A stretch of 64,000 nt of DNA, taken from NCBI RefSeq assembly GCF_022346995.1, contig NZ_JAKRNM010000004.1, forward strand, positions 372,001-436,000, written 5' to 3'. Shown one piece after another: positions 33,996-42,831 of this stretch; position 1 is the stretch's first letter, and each line of letters begins with the position of its first letter. A program made the translations under genes and the position numbers. Origin of the DNA: Paenibacillus sp. ACRRY. Its GTDB lineage: Bacteria > Bacillota > Bacilli > Paenibacillales > Paenibacillaceae. The notes under the pieces are model-generated. The model worked only from the letters and a program-made list of their open reading frames with translations, was not told where the DNA came from and ran no database searches.

Positions 33996-34901
33996 ATGAA
34001 CACGGTGGAAGATCACTACACGATGGATGGTACTGCGAGTTCCGGTAGCGTAAGTGGCAGAAGGGGTAGAGGATTTATTGCTCGATTTTGCATCGTGCTG
34101 GTTCTGGTAGCCAGCTTGGGTTCCATGCATCTTTTTACGTCAGCTGCCGAGGCGGCTGGCCCGGATCTTGGCGTAACCGCCCAGAAGTCGTGGGATGCCT
34201 TGCTTAAGAAGGCAGACGCCCAGACGAAAGCTTCTCTTCAGCAAACGTATCAAAAAGTGGGCACATGGACAGCGCAGGAGCAGAACTGGGAGCAGAAAAC
34301 CAAAACCCTTCATGCAGCGAATACGGCTGAGTTAGCCAGGCTTCGTCAGGAAATACGAAAAACGGATGAGGCGAAACTGGCTGCACTGGCCGATACGCTG
34401 AAGCGTACCCAAACCCGATATGAACCGATGTTTACATTGTACACGGCGGTCAACAAGCAGCTCGCTGCAGCCAGAGCCGCTAAGAACAAGGAATGGACCG
34501 CGGCGCTCCGTGCTCAGGCAGACACGCTGAAACCTGCTGTACAGCTGGCGAAGGCAGATATTCGCATCAAGAAACAGCAGCTGGCCGATGCCCGCAAACG
34601 CAAAAGTACAGAAGATAAGCGTCTGCGCACCATGCTTGCGGCTGCTGATCCGTTCAAGAAACAGATCCAAACCGCCAAAAAACAGGCAAGCCTGTCCAAA
34701 GAGCGATATACGAACGCAATGAAATTGTTCAAACAGAATATCAAAGACGGCCAGCCTTCACGTGTATTGAGTTCATTGAATCAGCTCTCTTCAGCTGCGG
34801 AGAAGTGGGCTGGCTCCAAACAAAATATCTATACATTGGAGCAAAAAGTTGCGGATACCTACCTGAAAGTGAAAAAAGAACTGGCCAAGAAGACACAATA
34901 A
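33996..34901 (+). CDS. Secreted coiled-coil protein of unknown function
   Basis: The N-terminus has a polar stretch, then a membrane/signal segment (FIARFCIVLVLVASLGSMHLF) ending near AEAAG, a likely signal peptidase site. The remaining ~250 residues are Ala/Lys/Gln-rich with heptad-like helices (QTYQKVGTWTAQEQ, LADTLKRTQTRYEP, KKQQLADARKRKSTEDKRL) and almost no Cys or Trp after residue 100. No named family is recognised. It may be a cell-wall-associated or extracellular helical rod. An esterase gene follows 73 bases downstream. Confidence 0.7.
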   Translation: MNTVEDHYTMDGTASSGSVSGRRGRGFIARFCIVLVLVASLGSMHLFTSAAEAAGPDLGVTAQKSWDALLKKADAQTKASLQQTYQKVGTWTAQEQNWEQKTKTLHAANTAELARLRQEIRKTDEAKLAALADTLKRTQTRYEPMFTLYTAVNKQLAAARAAKNKEWTAALRAQADTLKPAVQLAKADIRIKKQQLADARKRKSTEDKRLRTMLAAADPFKKQIQTAKKQASLSKERYTNAMKLFKQNIKDGQPSRVLSSLNQLSSAAEKWAGSKQNIYTLEQKVADTYLKVKKELAKKTQ

Positions 34902-34974
34902 ATGGAAACCCAGCCAGTACCCCAGGCGTACACCACTTTAGATGCAGACAGACGAATGAACAGAGGTGACCCTG

Positions 34975-35991
34975 TTGCAGTTAAAGTTAGACACCAAAGG
35001 TACGGCAAGGCCATGGTACAGACGCAAGCCGTATTGGATTCCGGGCGTGATCGTCATGGTAACTATATTTACTCTTTATATCGGCGCACAGATTACACCC
35101 AAAATTCCTGTTTTCTTTTTAAAAACGCTAATCAAGCTTGCTCCATCTGACTCAGATATCGTTATGGCTGAAGGGGTAAGCCATCTGAAGGATGTCGCCT
35201 ATATTGATGGGGGACGCAGCAACAGTACGATGGACATCTACTATCCGTCAGCAGCGACTGAATTACTGCCTGTTGTCTTGTGGGTGCATGGGGGCGGTTG
35301 GGTCTTGGGTGATAAAGAAGACATAGCCGACTATGCAGTACATTTGGCTGAGCGGGGGTTCGTGGTCGTCAGTATGAACTATGCACTTGCACCAGATGCC
35401 ACATATCCGGCGCCTGTGTTTCAAACCAGTCGGGCCCTGACTTATATTCAGGATCATGCCACAGAATTTAAGGGAGATCCCAAAAATATTTTTCTCGCAG
35501 GCAATTCTGCGGGTGCTCAAATTGCCAGTCAGACCGCAGCAGTGGTTACGAATCAGGCCCTTGCTCAGCTCATGAATATACAACCCTCGATTGACCCAGA
35601 AGAGCTGCGAGGTGTTCTTCTATACTGTGGACCATATAATATGAGTACCGTTGGCGAAAGCGGGTTTCCTCTCATCCGGACATTCCTCTGGTCGTATACA
35701 GGAATCAAGGCTTTTGAAGAATTTCCTCGTCTGGATGAGATGTCGACCGTGCTGCAGGTTACGCCGAACTATCCGCCTTCATTTATTACTTCAGGCAATC
35801 ATGACCCGTTAACCGGGCAATCGGTTGAACTGGCACAGATGCTGAAACGACTGGATGTTGAAACGGAAACGCTGTTTTTTACCGCTTCTGCAGAGAAGCT
35901 GGGACATGACTATCAATTTCAACTTCAGACTGATGGCGGGAAAAGGGCGCTGGAGGAGGCTGTCCGATTTTTGCAGAAGCATCGTCGATGA
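34975..35991 (+). CDS. Membrane-anchored alpha/beta hydrolase (esterase)
   Basis: An N-terminal membrane anchor (YWIPGVIVMVTIFTLYIGA) precedes an alpha/beta-hydrolase domain of the hormone-sensitive-lipase/BD-FAE type. The oxyanion-hole motif is HGGGW; the nucleophile is Ser in GNSAGAQ; the acid is probably Asp in SGNHDPLTG; the base is His in LGHDYQF. Substrate unknown; an acyl ester or carboxylester is expected outside the membrane. TTG 34975 has GAGGTG six bases upstream; the frame also begins at GTG 34966 with no site. Confidence 0.85.
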   Translation: MQLKLDTKGTARPWYRRKPYWIPGVIVMVTIFTLYIGAQITPKIPVFFLKTLIKLAPSDSDIVMAEGVSHLKDVAYIDGGRSNSTMDIYYPSAATELLPVVLWVHGGGWVLGDKEDIADYAVHLAERGFVVVSMNYALAPDATYPAPVFQTSRALTYIQDHATEFKGDPKNIFLAGNSAGAQIASQTAAVVTNQALAQLMNIQPSIDPEELRGVLLYCGPYNMSTVGESGFPLIRTFLWSYTGIKAFEEFPRLDEMSTVLQVTPNYPPSFITSGNHDPLTGQSVELAQMLKRLDVETETLFFTASAEKLGHDYQFQLQTDGGKRALEEAVRFLQKHRR

Positions 35992-36043
35992 AGCAGCCGG
36001 ACTATGGTACACTCAGGTGTAAACGATGTGCAGGAGGCTATGA

Positions 36044-36523
36044 ATGGCTGATAAAGAAGATTTGACCCGATTCGGCGTGGCATTCCCTACTCCGCTGATT
36101 GAACAGTTTGATGAATATATTGAAGAGCGGGGGTACAAAAATCGGTCCGAGGCGTTTCGTGATCTGGTTCGCAAAACATTGCTGGAGCCTTCCCGTCTAC
36201 AGTCCGATCAGGATGTGGCAGGAACGATTGTTATGGTCTATGACCACCATATCAGCGATCTGCCGGTCCGTTTGATGGAATTGCAGCATCAGGCGCATCA
36301 TGACATTATCTCCAACATGCACGTACATCTGAACCACGACCAATGCTTGGAGGTAATCGCCGTAAGGGGAAACCTCGGACGCTTGCGTCATCTGCATCAA
36401 CAGATTCAGGTGCAAAAAGGAGTGCTCTATGCTGAGCTCTCTGTTACATATGTGGATGAGCTGAACAAACTCGCAAGCCGCCATACCCATGATCACCATC
36501 ACGGCAAACATCATCATGAATAA
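36044..36523 (+). CDS. nikR: Nickel-responsive regulator NikR
   Basis: A ribbon-helix-helix repressor that binds DNA when it holds nickel. The N-terminal RHH is LTRFGVAFPTPLIEQFDEYI...NRSEAFRDLVRK (two parts). The ACT-like metal domain keeps all four Ni ligands: His82, His93 and His95 in NMHVHLNHDQC, and Cys101. The C-terminus is a His-rich tail (HTHDHHHGKHHHE) longer than usual, perhaps for metal storage. GGAGG precedes the ATG. No nickel transporter or hydrogenase/urease gene is adjacent, although a NikA-like binding protein starts at 62733. Confidence 0.93.
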   Translation: MADKEDLTRFGVAFPTPLIEQFDEYIEERGYKNRSEAFRDLVRKTLLEPSRLQSDQDVAGTIVMVYDHHISDLPVRLMELQHQAHHDIISNMHVHLNHDQCLEVIAVRGNLGRLRHLHQQIQVQKGVLYAELSVTYVDELNKLASRHTHDHHHGKHHHE

Positions 36524-36997
36524 GATGAGCCGATATGATTAATCTTTTCCCAGTGTGTGCCCGGAAATTGCTTAATGTACATTGTTATTTGTTATTTTGG
36601 AAAGCAAATAACATCATAAATTTGCTACGAGTCGAAATTGGAAGCATACCAATTGCGGTGAGTTCTCATTCAAACGTTTTATACTAATTCAAGTATGTAG
36701 CCGGCTAATTAGTCGGCTTTTTTTCGTAAGCTAACGGGCAGGATAGCGCGGGCCAATGGAATCTTTCATTTGCAAAGTTACGGGACATCAAAGAACCTCA
36801 AGAAAGTAAATCGAAACCTATATTCAATTTAGAAATACGAAGATTACAAGCAAAATTAAAAGGCCTTAGTCCAATGAAATTCAGGAACAAGGCCGTATAA
36901 CTGTTTCATTATTTTCACTTTCTAGTTGCAACGAGACCGTTTTTCTAACCTTGTTTTGCCTAGTAACATTACACTCGGGGAGTTTCCATGTCAGTAT
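36524..36997. other. Gene-free region between nikR and the DinB gene
   Basis: 474 bases with no gene. They hold a terminator joined to a remnant of the repeat family (36699-36746). The sequence after 36750 is AT-rich with no recognised feature. Confidence 0.55.
36699..36746 (+). repeat. Repeat remnant A with terminator hairpin
   Basis: AGCCGGCT-AATT-AGTCGGCT with a T run (36699-36724), then CTAACGGGCAGGATAG at 36731-36746. The second part is the 3-prime end of the repeat family described at 44892; the hairpin has a different sequence. This is the leftmost copy and the first sign of the accessory region. Confidence 0.65.
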
Positions 36998-37459
36998 CTA
37001 CTCTTCGCGAGAAGGACCATACACTCCATAAACCTTTAAACCTGCTTGACGCATAAGGACAGTCATCTGCCCCCGATGATGAATGAGATGCTTGATAATC
37101 ATTTGAAGTGATACTGGCAGTGGGATATCCATCCCGAAATAATCACGGGGCTCACTTAAGGTAGCATCCGTCCATTGCGTACTAACCGTGTCCGATACTG
37201 CGGTGCGGATTTTACGAAAGGTCTCAGCAATTTCCTTTGCTTCAGTAGGAATTGAATCACGTTCTGGTGCCATTTCAGTTATTCCAAAGAGGGAATCAGG
37301 AATAGTTGTAACAATATGCCAAGCAATGCTGCCCAAAGTACGGTCATTTGGTGAAACTTGTTGATCAAGGGATGAGTCCGTCAAGGCATCAAATAGCTTC
37401 TGAGTAGATTCACCCTCTTCTTTCCAATCCTCGATAAACTCATTAATCGTACTGTACAT
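36998..37459 (-). CDS. DinB-family protein
   Basis: A 153-residue four-helix metal-binding protein of the DinB/YfiT superfamily. Possible metal-binding His residues are in SIAWHIVTTIP and in KHLIHHRGQMTVLMRQAGL, the C-terminal family motif. Members include thiol-dependent transferases (bacillithiol S-transferases) and uncharacterised stress proteins; the exact activity cannot be told. AGGAGG precedes the ATG. Confidence 0.88.
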   Translation of the reverse strand: MYSTINEFIEDWKEEGESTQKLFDALTDSSLDQQVSPNDRTLGSIAWHIVTTIPDSLFGITEMAPERDSIPTEAKEIAETFRKIRTAVSDTVSTQWTDATLSEPRDYFGMDIPLPVSLQMIIKHLIHHRGQMTVLMRQAGLKVYGVYGPSREE

Positions 37460-37564
37460 TTGTTCTTCCTCCTAAAAAATAATTTACTGTTACGTATACC
37501 CTATCGGACTTACGTCAGTGTAACTGGATCGGTTAAATAAACTGCCTCCGGTAGAGTACCGGAA

Positions 37565-38827
37565 TCAGCTTAGAGACTCATGTTTAGTTCCCCTTACCGT
37601 TTGTCTACATAGTATGCCTTTTAATCGATACATTGAAAATATCATGATTAAAAATAGAAGGAGAATGAAGAAAGGAAACGTTGAAGTGCCTAGATGTTGA
37701 GCTAAGATTCCGAATATTGGAGGAACAAAAGTTATACCAATATATGCTGCAGCCATTTGTGTCCCCATCATGGAGTGAGATAGCTCTCTACCAAAATTTA
37801 TTGGTGTTAGATGGATTAGATTTGGAAATACAGGACCATTACCAAAACCAATTAAGAACAATGCAATAACAGACACAATAGAACCGAAGGGAGATAAAAG
37901 TAAGACTAAGGCTACCAAAACGATACTTACACCGATATGAATTAATTTCCAACTTGACAATCTGTTAGCTAAGATACCTGACATCAATCTTCCAAGAGCC
38001 ATCCCAATGTAGTAAAAAGTTATGATTTTGGCAGCATCTTGTGCTGCTAGCCCTTCAGATTTCACAAGGAAAGTACTACCCCATATTCCAACGGTAAATT
38101 CAATCGCACATGAACTTATAAAAAACAACCAAACAGTCCGTGCAGCAGGTAATTTGGCTAAATTAGCAATACTCACCGTTTTGAAATTATCTGTGTTGGC
38201 GTCATTGTGATTATGTTTGACTCTCTTCCAGACAGGCAAGGTAATAATGGTGATTAACGCAATAATACCCTGGATATAGAATACTACCCGGTAACCCTCT
38301 CTCCAATTGTTATGACCAGAAAGCGCTAATGACATTAGATAAGGACTTAAAGAGACCCCTACCCCATAGAAGCAATGTAGAAGATTCATATGAACCGCTT
38401 TGTAATTAAGGGCAACATAATTATTAAGAGCTGAATCTACACTACCTGCGCCCAAACCTAAGGGGATCGCGAAAATACATAGCCACAATAAATTGGGAGA
38501 AATAGAAAATCCAAATAACGCTACTGCAGTCATCGTTACGCTGATAGCTGTAACTTTGCTAGTTCCTAGTTTCTCTATGACCTTTGCAGCAAATAGACTC
38601 GAAATAATGGTACATACGGAAATTGCAAAAGTGACAAAACCTGCTAAAGATACTTGTAAACCAAACTCAGTATAAATTGCTGGCCAGGCTGATCCAAAAA
38701 GTGAATCGGGTAAACCCAAACTAATATATGCAATAAATACAATGATTAATAGCATCGTCGCCAACTGTGATAACCCCCAAGTGGAATCTTGTATATTATT
38801 GCGCAATAATATATTGCATAATATCAC
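37565..38827 (-). CDS. Major facilitator superfamily transporter
   Basis: A 12-helix transporter of ~400-420 residues, with LGLPDSLFGSAWPAIYTEFG, KVIEKLGTSKV between helices 2 and 3, and GAGSVDSALNNYVA. These resemble the FucP/YfkF-like branch that imports sugars or exports small molecules. Start uncertain: GTG 38827, or a TTG about 20 codons later with GGGGG nine bases upstream; the latter would place a 22-base palindrome in the leader. It is divergent from an AraC gene that probably controls it. AT-rich relative to the first 36 kb. Confidence 0.85.
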   Translation of the reverse strand: MILCNILLRNNIQDSTWGLSQLATMLLIIVFIAYISLGLPDSLFGSAWPAIYTEFGLQVSLAGFVTFAISVCTIISSLFAAKVIEKLGTSKVTAISVTMTAVALFGFSISPNLLWLCIFAIPLGLGAGSVDSALNNYVALNYKAVHMNLLHCFYGVGVSLSPYLMSLALSGHNNWREGYRVVFYIQGIIALITIITLPVWKRVKHNHNDANTDNFKTVSIANLAKLPAARTVWLFFISSCAIEFTVGIWGSTFLVKSEGLAAQDAAKIITFYYIGMALGRLMSGILANRLSSWKLIHIGVSIVLVALVLLLSPFGSIVSVIALFLIGFGNGPVFPNLIHLTPINFGRELSHSMMGTQMAAAYIGITFVPPIFGILAQHLGTSTFPFFILLLFLIMIFSMYRLKGILCRQTVRGTKHESLS

Positions 38828-38881
38828 ATCCTCTTTTAAAATCCTTGTAATATAGAGAGAAATAGTAGCATAATATCACAT
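38792..38881. promoter_or_regulatory. Palindrome and direct repeats between the MFS and AraC genes
   Basis: TATATTATTGC/GCAATAATATA (38792-38813) is a perfect 22-base palindrome. GCATAATATCACAT occurs twice in the same orientation, at 38816-38829 and 38868-38881, 52 bases apart or about five helical turns. AraC-family activators commonly bind direct repeats spaced by whole turns. These are good candidate sites for control of both divergent genes. Confidence 0.55.
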
Positions 38882-38900
38882 GAATTGGGGACTTGATGAG

Positions 38901-39794
38901 ATGGTTAATATAGTTGCAACGGATAATCAACTTCGCGAACTGAAGTCTCACGGATCCAACGACTTTTCTATAGAGTATTATTTGGATGATACTGAAGCAT
39001 ATGGGATTAATAAAGTAAACCAGCATTGGCATAGTGAAGTTGAGTTTGCCATTGTACAGAAAGGGAAGGCGACATTTCAAATAGGAAATGACTTAATCCC
39101 AATAGAGCAAGGAAATGGTATTTTCATTAATTCAAAAATTATTCATGGCTTTGAGAGCAATGAAAGAGCGATTATCCCAAATATTGTTCTTTCTCCTGAA
39201 ATTGTTTCTGGGATGAATCAAATCGTATATCAAAAGTTTGTGGAGCCGATCATTAGTTCTAAAAATGCCTATTTGATCTTGTCACAAGACATAGAATGGC
39301 AAAGGAAGATGCTAAGTCAGCTTCAACTCGTATTTAACTTAATGGAATCGGACAGTGAAACTAGAGAGCTGGATGTACAACAAAGTATAACCTCAATATG
39401 GCGTTCTCTTTATGTGAACCGGAGTAATTTAATTCAATTGGCCCGAACTACAAACATCTCTACGCAGGTCAGGCTAAGGTCAATGTTAAAATATATTTGG
39501 GACAACTACTCCCGGAAGCTAAGCCTTGCCGAGATTGCCTCGGCAGCAAACATTAGTAAAAACGAAGCATTACGCTGCTTCAGGGAGGAGATGTCAGACT
39601 CCCCAATAGATTATTTAATTAGGTTTCGCTTAGACAAAGCCTCTAAACTGTTACAAAGCACTGACTATTCAATTACTGATATATCGGCATCTGTTGGATT
39701 CGAAAGCTTAAGTTATTTTAACCGTGTATTTAAAAAGACATATGGAAACACTTCTACAGCTTTTCGGAAAAAGCATAAACTTAGCGATACTTGA
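38901..39794 (+). CDS. AraC-family transcriptional regulator
   Basis: The N-terminal cupin domain has HWHSEVEFAIVQKGKATFQIG and a HGF segment. The C-terminal ~100 residues are the double HTH (LSLAEIASAANISKNEALRCF; ITDISASVGFESLSYFNRVFKK in two parts). It is probably an activator of the divergent MFS gene in response to the transported substrate. ATG 38901 has GGGGA ten bases upstream; ATG 38880 overlaps a direct repeat and has no site. Confidence 0.87.
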   Translation: MVNIVATDNQLRELKSHGSNDFSIEYYLDDTEAYGINKVNQHWHSEVEFAIVQKGKATFQIGNDLIPIEQGNGIFINSKIIHGFESNERAIIPNIVLSPEIVSGMNQIVYQKFVEPIISSKNAYLILSQDIEWQRKMLSQLQLVFNLMESDSETRELDVQQSITSIWRSLYVNRSNLIQLARTTNISTQVRLRSMLKYIWDNYSRKLSLAEIASAANISKNEALRCFREEMSDSPIDYLIRFRLDKASKLLQSTDYSITDISASVGFESLSYFNRVFKKTYGNTSTAFRKKHKLSDT

Positions 39795-40134
39795 GACATA
39801 ACATAAAATCCTATAATACCTGAATCTTTTCAACACCGCTTTTGTCTGGATACCGGAAGTTTCGTGGAGTTATGTGTGGGTTGAGATAAGGGCACCGATT
39901 AGGGGATCAGGCTGTCGTGGGACAAAAACATATTCCGATCAGCGACTCATTAAGCTAACGGGAAACGATAGCTCAATATTTCAAAGAAAGCAGCCGATCA
40001 ACTCGATCTGCTGCTTTTCTTCAACTAACGGGCAGGTTAGTATAATGAAGAAACAATGTAAACATTTATTTTTAATGCTGTGTATAGAATTCTTCTTACA
40101 GACAACTTGCTTTAGCTAGACTGCTTATAAATAC
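39795..40134. other. Intergenic region with repeat B
   Basis: No gene. Repeat copy B fills 39955-40041; it lies between the convergent AraC and flavodoxin-like genes and its hairpin could terminate both. Confidence 0.6.
39955..40041 (+). repeat. Intergenic hairpin repeat, copy B (full length)
   Basis: Begins CTAACGGGAAACGATAG, ends CTAACGGGCAGGTTAGT, with a central hairpin (AAAGCAGCCGATC and its partner GATCTGCTGCTTTT). It has the full three-part structure described for copy D. Confidence 0.8.
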
Positions 40135-40791
40135 TTAGTTAAATTTTTCATTTAAATGACCTTTGGCGGTGAGATGAGTAAGTAATCTAGCGTGTCCCAA
40201 TTGTCCAATTTCCCCAAGTTTCCGATCAAAAATTTGATTGACGAATGCTGAAGCCTCAACCAAGTACTGTTGTCTCAGTTCATCACTTGATGTCGGCACG
40301 CGAGTAAAGTATTTTGTAGCAATATCATCGAATCCGACCATACCAAAGATATTATCCCAAAGGTATTCAAGCGTTCTATATTGGTTCACTAATTCGATAT
40401 AAGGATCGTTCGCACCAAATGTAAATAGTGAGAACACTCTTTTTCCAGAAAGTAAACCGAGACCTTGATCATATGCAAATCCAGTAATGAATACTTTGTC
40501 AAAATATCCTTTAAGGAAACCCGGGATCATCCCAAACCATACAGGAGCTATCGTGATGATCGCATCGGCCCAAAGAATGTCATCTTGTTCGGCTTTAACA
40601 GCTTCTGTGTATACCTTAGTCTTGGCTGCTCTCAAATCTTCGGGTCTCATGACCGGGTCAAAGTTCATTTTCACCAAATCTTTAACCTTTATATTAGCTC
40701 CTCGAGCTTCTAACGTCGGAACAATTGTCTCTAACAATCCTTTGCAAAAGCTTCCGTCATATGGATGAGCATAGATTATAACTACATTCAT
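40135..40791 (-). CDS. NAD(P)H-dependent flavodoxin-fold oxidoreductase
   Basis: A Flavodoxin_2/NQO1-like quinone or nitro reductase of 218 residues. The FMN-binding start is VVIIYAHPYDGSFCKGL; APVWFGMIPGFLKGYFDKVF is the substrate/FMN loop typical of KefF/MdaB-like proteins. It probably carries out two-electron reduction of quinones. Its promoter has a 20-base operator identical to one before the flavin monooxygenase genes at 41485, so it belongs to the HxlR regulon. Confidence 0.9.
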   Translation of the reverse strand: MNVVIIYAHPYDGSFCKGLLETIVPTLEARGANIKVKDLVKMNFDPVMRPEDLRAAKTKVYTEAVKAEQDDILWADAIITIAPVWFGMIPGFLKGYFDKVFITGFAYDQGLGLLSGKRVFSLFTFGANDPYIELVNQYRTLEYLWDNIFGMVGFDDIATKYFTRVPTSSDELRQQYLVEASAFVNQIFDRKLGEIGQLGHARLLTHLTAKGHLNEKFN

Positions 40792-40872
40792 TTTAAAACT
40801 CCTTCCTTGAATTGAATAACCACATCATGAACCAATTTAGTGATTTATAAAAGTACCTATTTTTTTGATAGA

Positions 40873-40892
40873 TACTATTAAAAATGATAGTA
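40873..40892 (-). promoter_or_regulatory. HxlR-type operator, copy 1
   Basis: The 20-mer TACTATTAAAAATGATAGTA contains the inverted repeat TACTAT/ATAGTA. Its exact reverse complement occurs at 41369-41388. It lies 82 bases before the oxidoreductase start. YodB-type HxlR proteins bind TACTATT-like palindromes. Confidence 0.75.
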
Positions 40893-41013
40893 AAGGTGAG
40901 TTTCTAAAACTAGATTAGACATAATACTTGCTTAAAACTATGTAGAAAAAAATCACCATACAAAAGAGCGAAAGACCTGATAGAGGTTCTTTCGCTCTTT
41001 TTATACGTTGATT

Positions 41014-41337
41014 TTATTCTTTTAGGTGCTCTTCGCCCCAGTCATACATATGACGTAAAATCGGCACAAAGAGTTTACCTAAATCCGTTAATGAATATTC
41101 AACCCGAGGCGGAACCTCTTTGTAGACTTCACGATGTACTAACCCGTCGTTTTCAAGTTCCCTGAGCTGTTTAGTTAACATCGCTTGTGTAATGTCTGGA
41201 AAGGTTCTGTGTATTTCTCCGAATCTTCGAGGTTCCTCCGAAATATACCACAACAACATCAATTTCCATTTCCCACCGATCAGTTGTTGAACTTTTGACA
41301 GTGCGCAACCGGGATCATATCGCTTATTGGATTCCAA
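41014..41337 (-). CDS. HxlR-family transcriptional regulator
   Basis: A 107-residue winged-helix protein: IGGKWKLMLLWYISEEPRRFGEI, ITQAMLTKQLRELENDGLVHRE in two parts, VPPRVEYSLTDLGK. Cys11 in DPGCALSK is the single conserved N-terminal Cys used by YodB/HypR-type redox sensors. It is divergent from the monooxygenase genes and upstream of the oxidoreductase; a shared operator sits on both promoters. It probably represses them until quinones or electrophiles modify the Cys. Confidence 0.9.
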   Translation of the reverse strand: MESNKRYDPGCALSKVQQLIGGKWKLMLLWYISEEPRRFGEIHRTFPDITQAMLTKQLRELENDGLVHREVYKEVPPRVEYSLTDLGKLFVPILRHMYDWGEEHLKE

Positions 41338-41368
41338 ATGACTTCACCTCATTACTATAATTACTCAT

Positions 41369-41388
41369 TACTATCATTTTTAATAGTA
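41369..41388 (+). promoter_or_regulatory. HxlR-type operator, copy 2
   Basis: TACTATCATTTTTAATAGTA is the exact reverse complement of 40873-40892. It lies between the divergent hxlR-type gene and the monooxygenase genes. Relative to the enzyme gene it controls, it is in the same orientation as copy 1. Confidence 0.75.
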
Positions 41389-41484
41389 CCTATTACAAAA
41401 CATAGTACTTGTTAAAAATAAGTGCAAGGCGTAATCTGATCATATCACAAGACACTACTTTTACAAAAGATGGAGGGTTGCTCT

Positions 41485-42816
41485 ATGGCGTCAACAAAAA
41501 AAATGATTCTGGGCGCACAGAATGTTACTTATGGTTCTTCAAAAACTGCTTGGAAGATGAAAGGTGCAAACCCTTCTGCCTATATGGATTCAGATCACTT
41601 CATTCACATAGCCAAATGGGCTGAGAAAGGAAAGTTTCAGTTTCTTTTCATGGCGGATCACCCGTCATTACGAGATGATCTCACTTCAAATGTTCCATCA
41701 ACGACAATTGATCCCATTGTTGTCACAAGCCAGATTATCCGCGAAACCAAACGAATTGGCGTTGTGCTTACACAATCCACGACGTTTAATTTACCCTACA
41801 ATGTTGCCAGACAACTTAAAGCACTAGATGTGTTAAGTGGTGGACGGATTGGATGGAATGCAGTCACAACGAGCGATCCAATGATCGCAGCTAATTATGG
41901 GTCTAATGTTGCTGATCGAAAGAGCAGATATGAACGCGCACATGAATTTATTCAGATCGTGCAAGCATTATGGGGGAGCTGGGGTGAATCTGCTCTAAAA
42001 CTCGATGTTAGCAACGGAATATTTGCGGACACTTCACAGATTCAACCTATCAACTTACAGGGGCAACACGTTGCTTCCCGGGGTCCACTTCCTATTCCCC
42101 CTTCTCCTCAAGGACAGCCGGTTATTTTTCAAGCTGGAGGCGGAAGGGAAGGACTCGAACTCGCAGCTTCTTATTCTTCTGGCATATATTCGATTGTTGA
42201 CGATGTGGAGAGTGGGCGGGAACATCGTCAAAATTTAAATGACGTTTGTAGTGTAATCGGTCGCGACCCCGATGAAGTCAAAATTTTTATGGGCATAAAT
42301 GTTACGCTTGGACAAACAAACCAAGAGGCATTAGATCGACAAATGGATAATTTGAATTTACACAATGAATATGTACTCGAAGAAAAATTGAATCATCTTT
42401 CCACCTTGGTGAGTGTCTCCATTCCCTACTCTCAGTTACAGCTTCCTTTGTCGGAAGAACTTCGTGCCAAATTGTACCCTCATCCGTATCAGCTTCATTC
42501 TAAAACTGCTGTTGAACGACTCCTTAAAGGAGAAACACCTTTTGAGGTAATCGCCGGGGGAATTACAGACTTTCATCGAAGTGTAGTAGGTACCCCTGAA
42601 CAAGTTGCAGATCAACTGCAAGAGTTATTTGAAGCTGGTGCTTGTGATGGTTTTGTAATTATTAACGATAGATCCCATGATGGTTTACCTACTTTTGTTG
42701 AGAATGTCATTCCTATTCTTCAGCAAAGACAACTATTTCATGATGACTATGAAGGAGAGACGCTACGAGAACATTTGGGGGTGCCTTATCAATATGGCAG
42801 AAAAACTACACAATAA
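41485..42816 (+). CDS. NtaA/SnaA/DszA-family FMN-dependent monooxygenase
   Basis: A luciferase-like TIM-barrel monooxygenase of ~443 residues. Diagnostic stretches are FLFMADHPSLRDD, LTQSTTFNLPYNVARQLKALD, GRIGWNAVTTSDP, QPVIFQAGGGREGLELAA and GTPEQVADQLQELFEAGACDG. Family members oxidise nitrilotriacetate, dibenzothiophene sulfone and pristinamycin with FMNH2 from a partner reductase; the substrate here is unknown. GGAGG lies eight bases before ATG 41485. The second flavin enzyme starts 16 bases after its stop. Confidence 0.92.
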   Translation: MASTKKMILGAQNVTYGSSKTAWKMKGANPSAYMDSDHFIHIAKWAEKGKFQFLFMADHPSLRDDLTSNVPSTTIDPIVVTSQIIRETKRIGVVLTQSTTFNLPYNVARQLKALDVLSGGRIGWNAVTTSDPMIAANYGSNVADRKSRYERAHEFIQIVQALWGSWGESALKLDVSNGIFADTSQIQPINLQGQHVASRGPLPIPPSPQGQPVIFQAGGGREGLELAASYSSGIYSIVDDVESGREHRQNLNDVCSVIGRDPDEVKIFMGINVTLGQTNQEALDRQMDNLNLHNEYVLEEKLNHLSTLVSVSIPYSQLQLPLSEELRAKLYPHPYQLHSKTAVERLLKGETPFEVIAGGITDFHRSVVGTPEQVADQLQELFEAGACDGFVIINDRSHDGLPTFVENVIPILQQRQLFHDDYEGETLREHLGVPYQYGRKTTQ

Positions 42817-42831
42817 GGTGGTATGATGTAA

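Noticed and set aside
34902..35150. An 82-residue frame between the coiled-coil protein and esterase genes
   Set aside because: It overlaps the start of the esterase in another frame; the esterase has clear homology and a good start.
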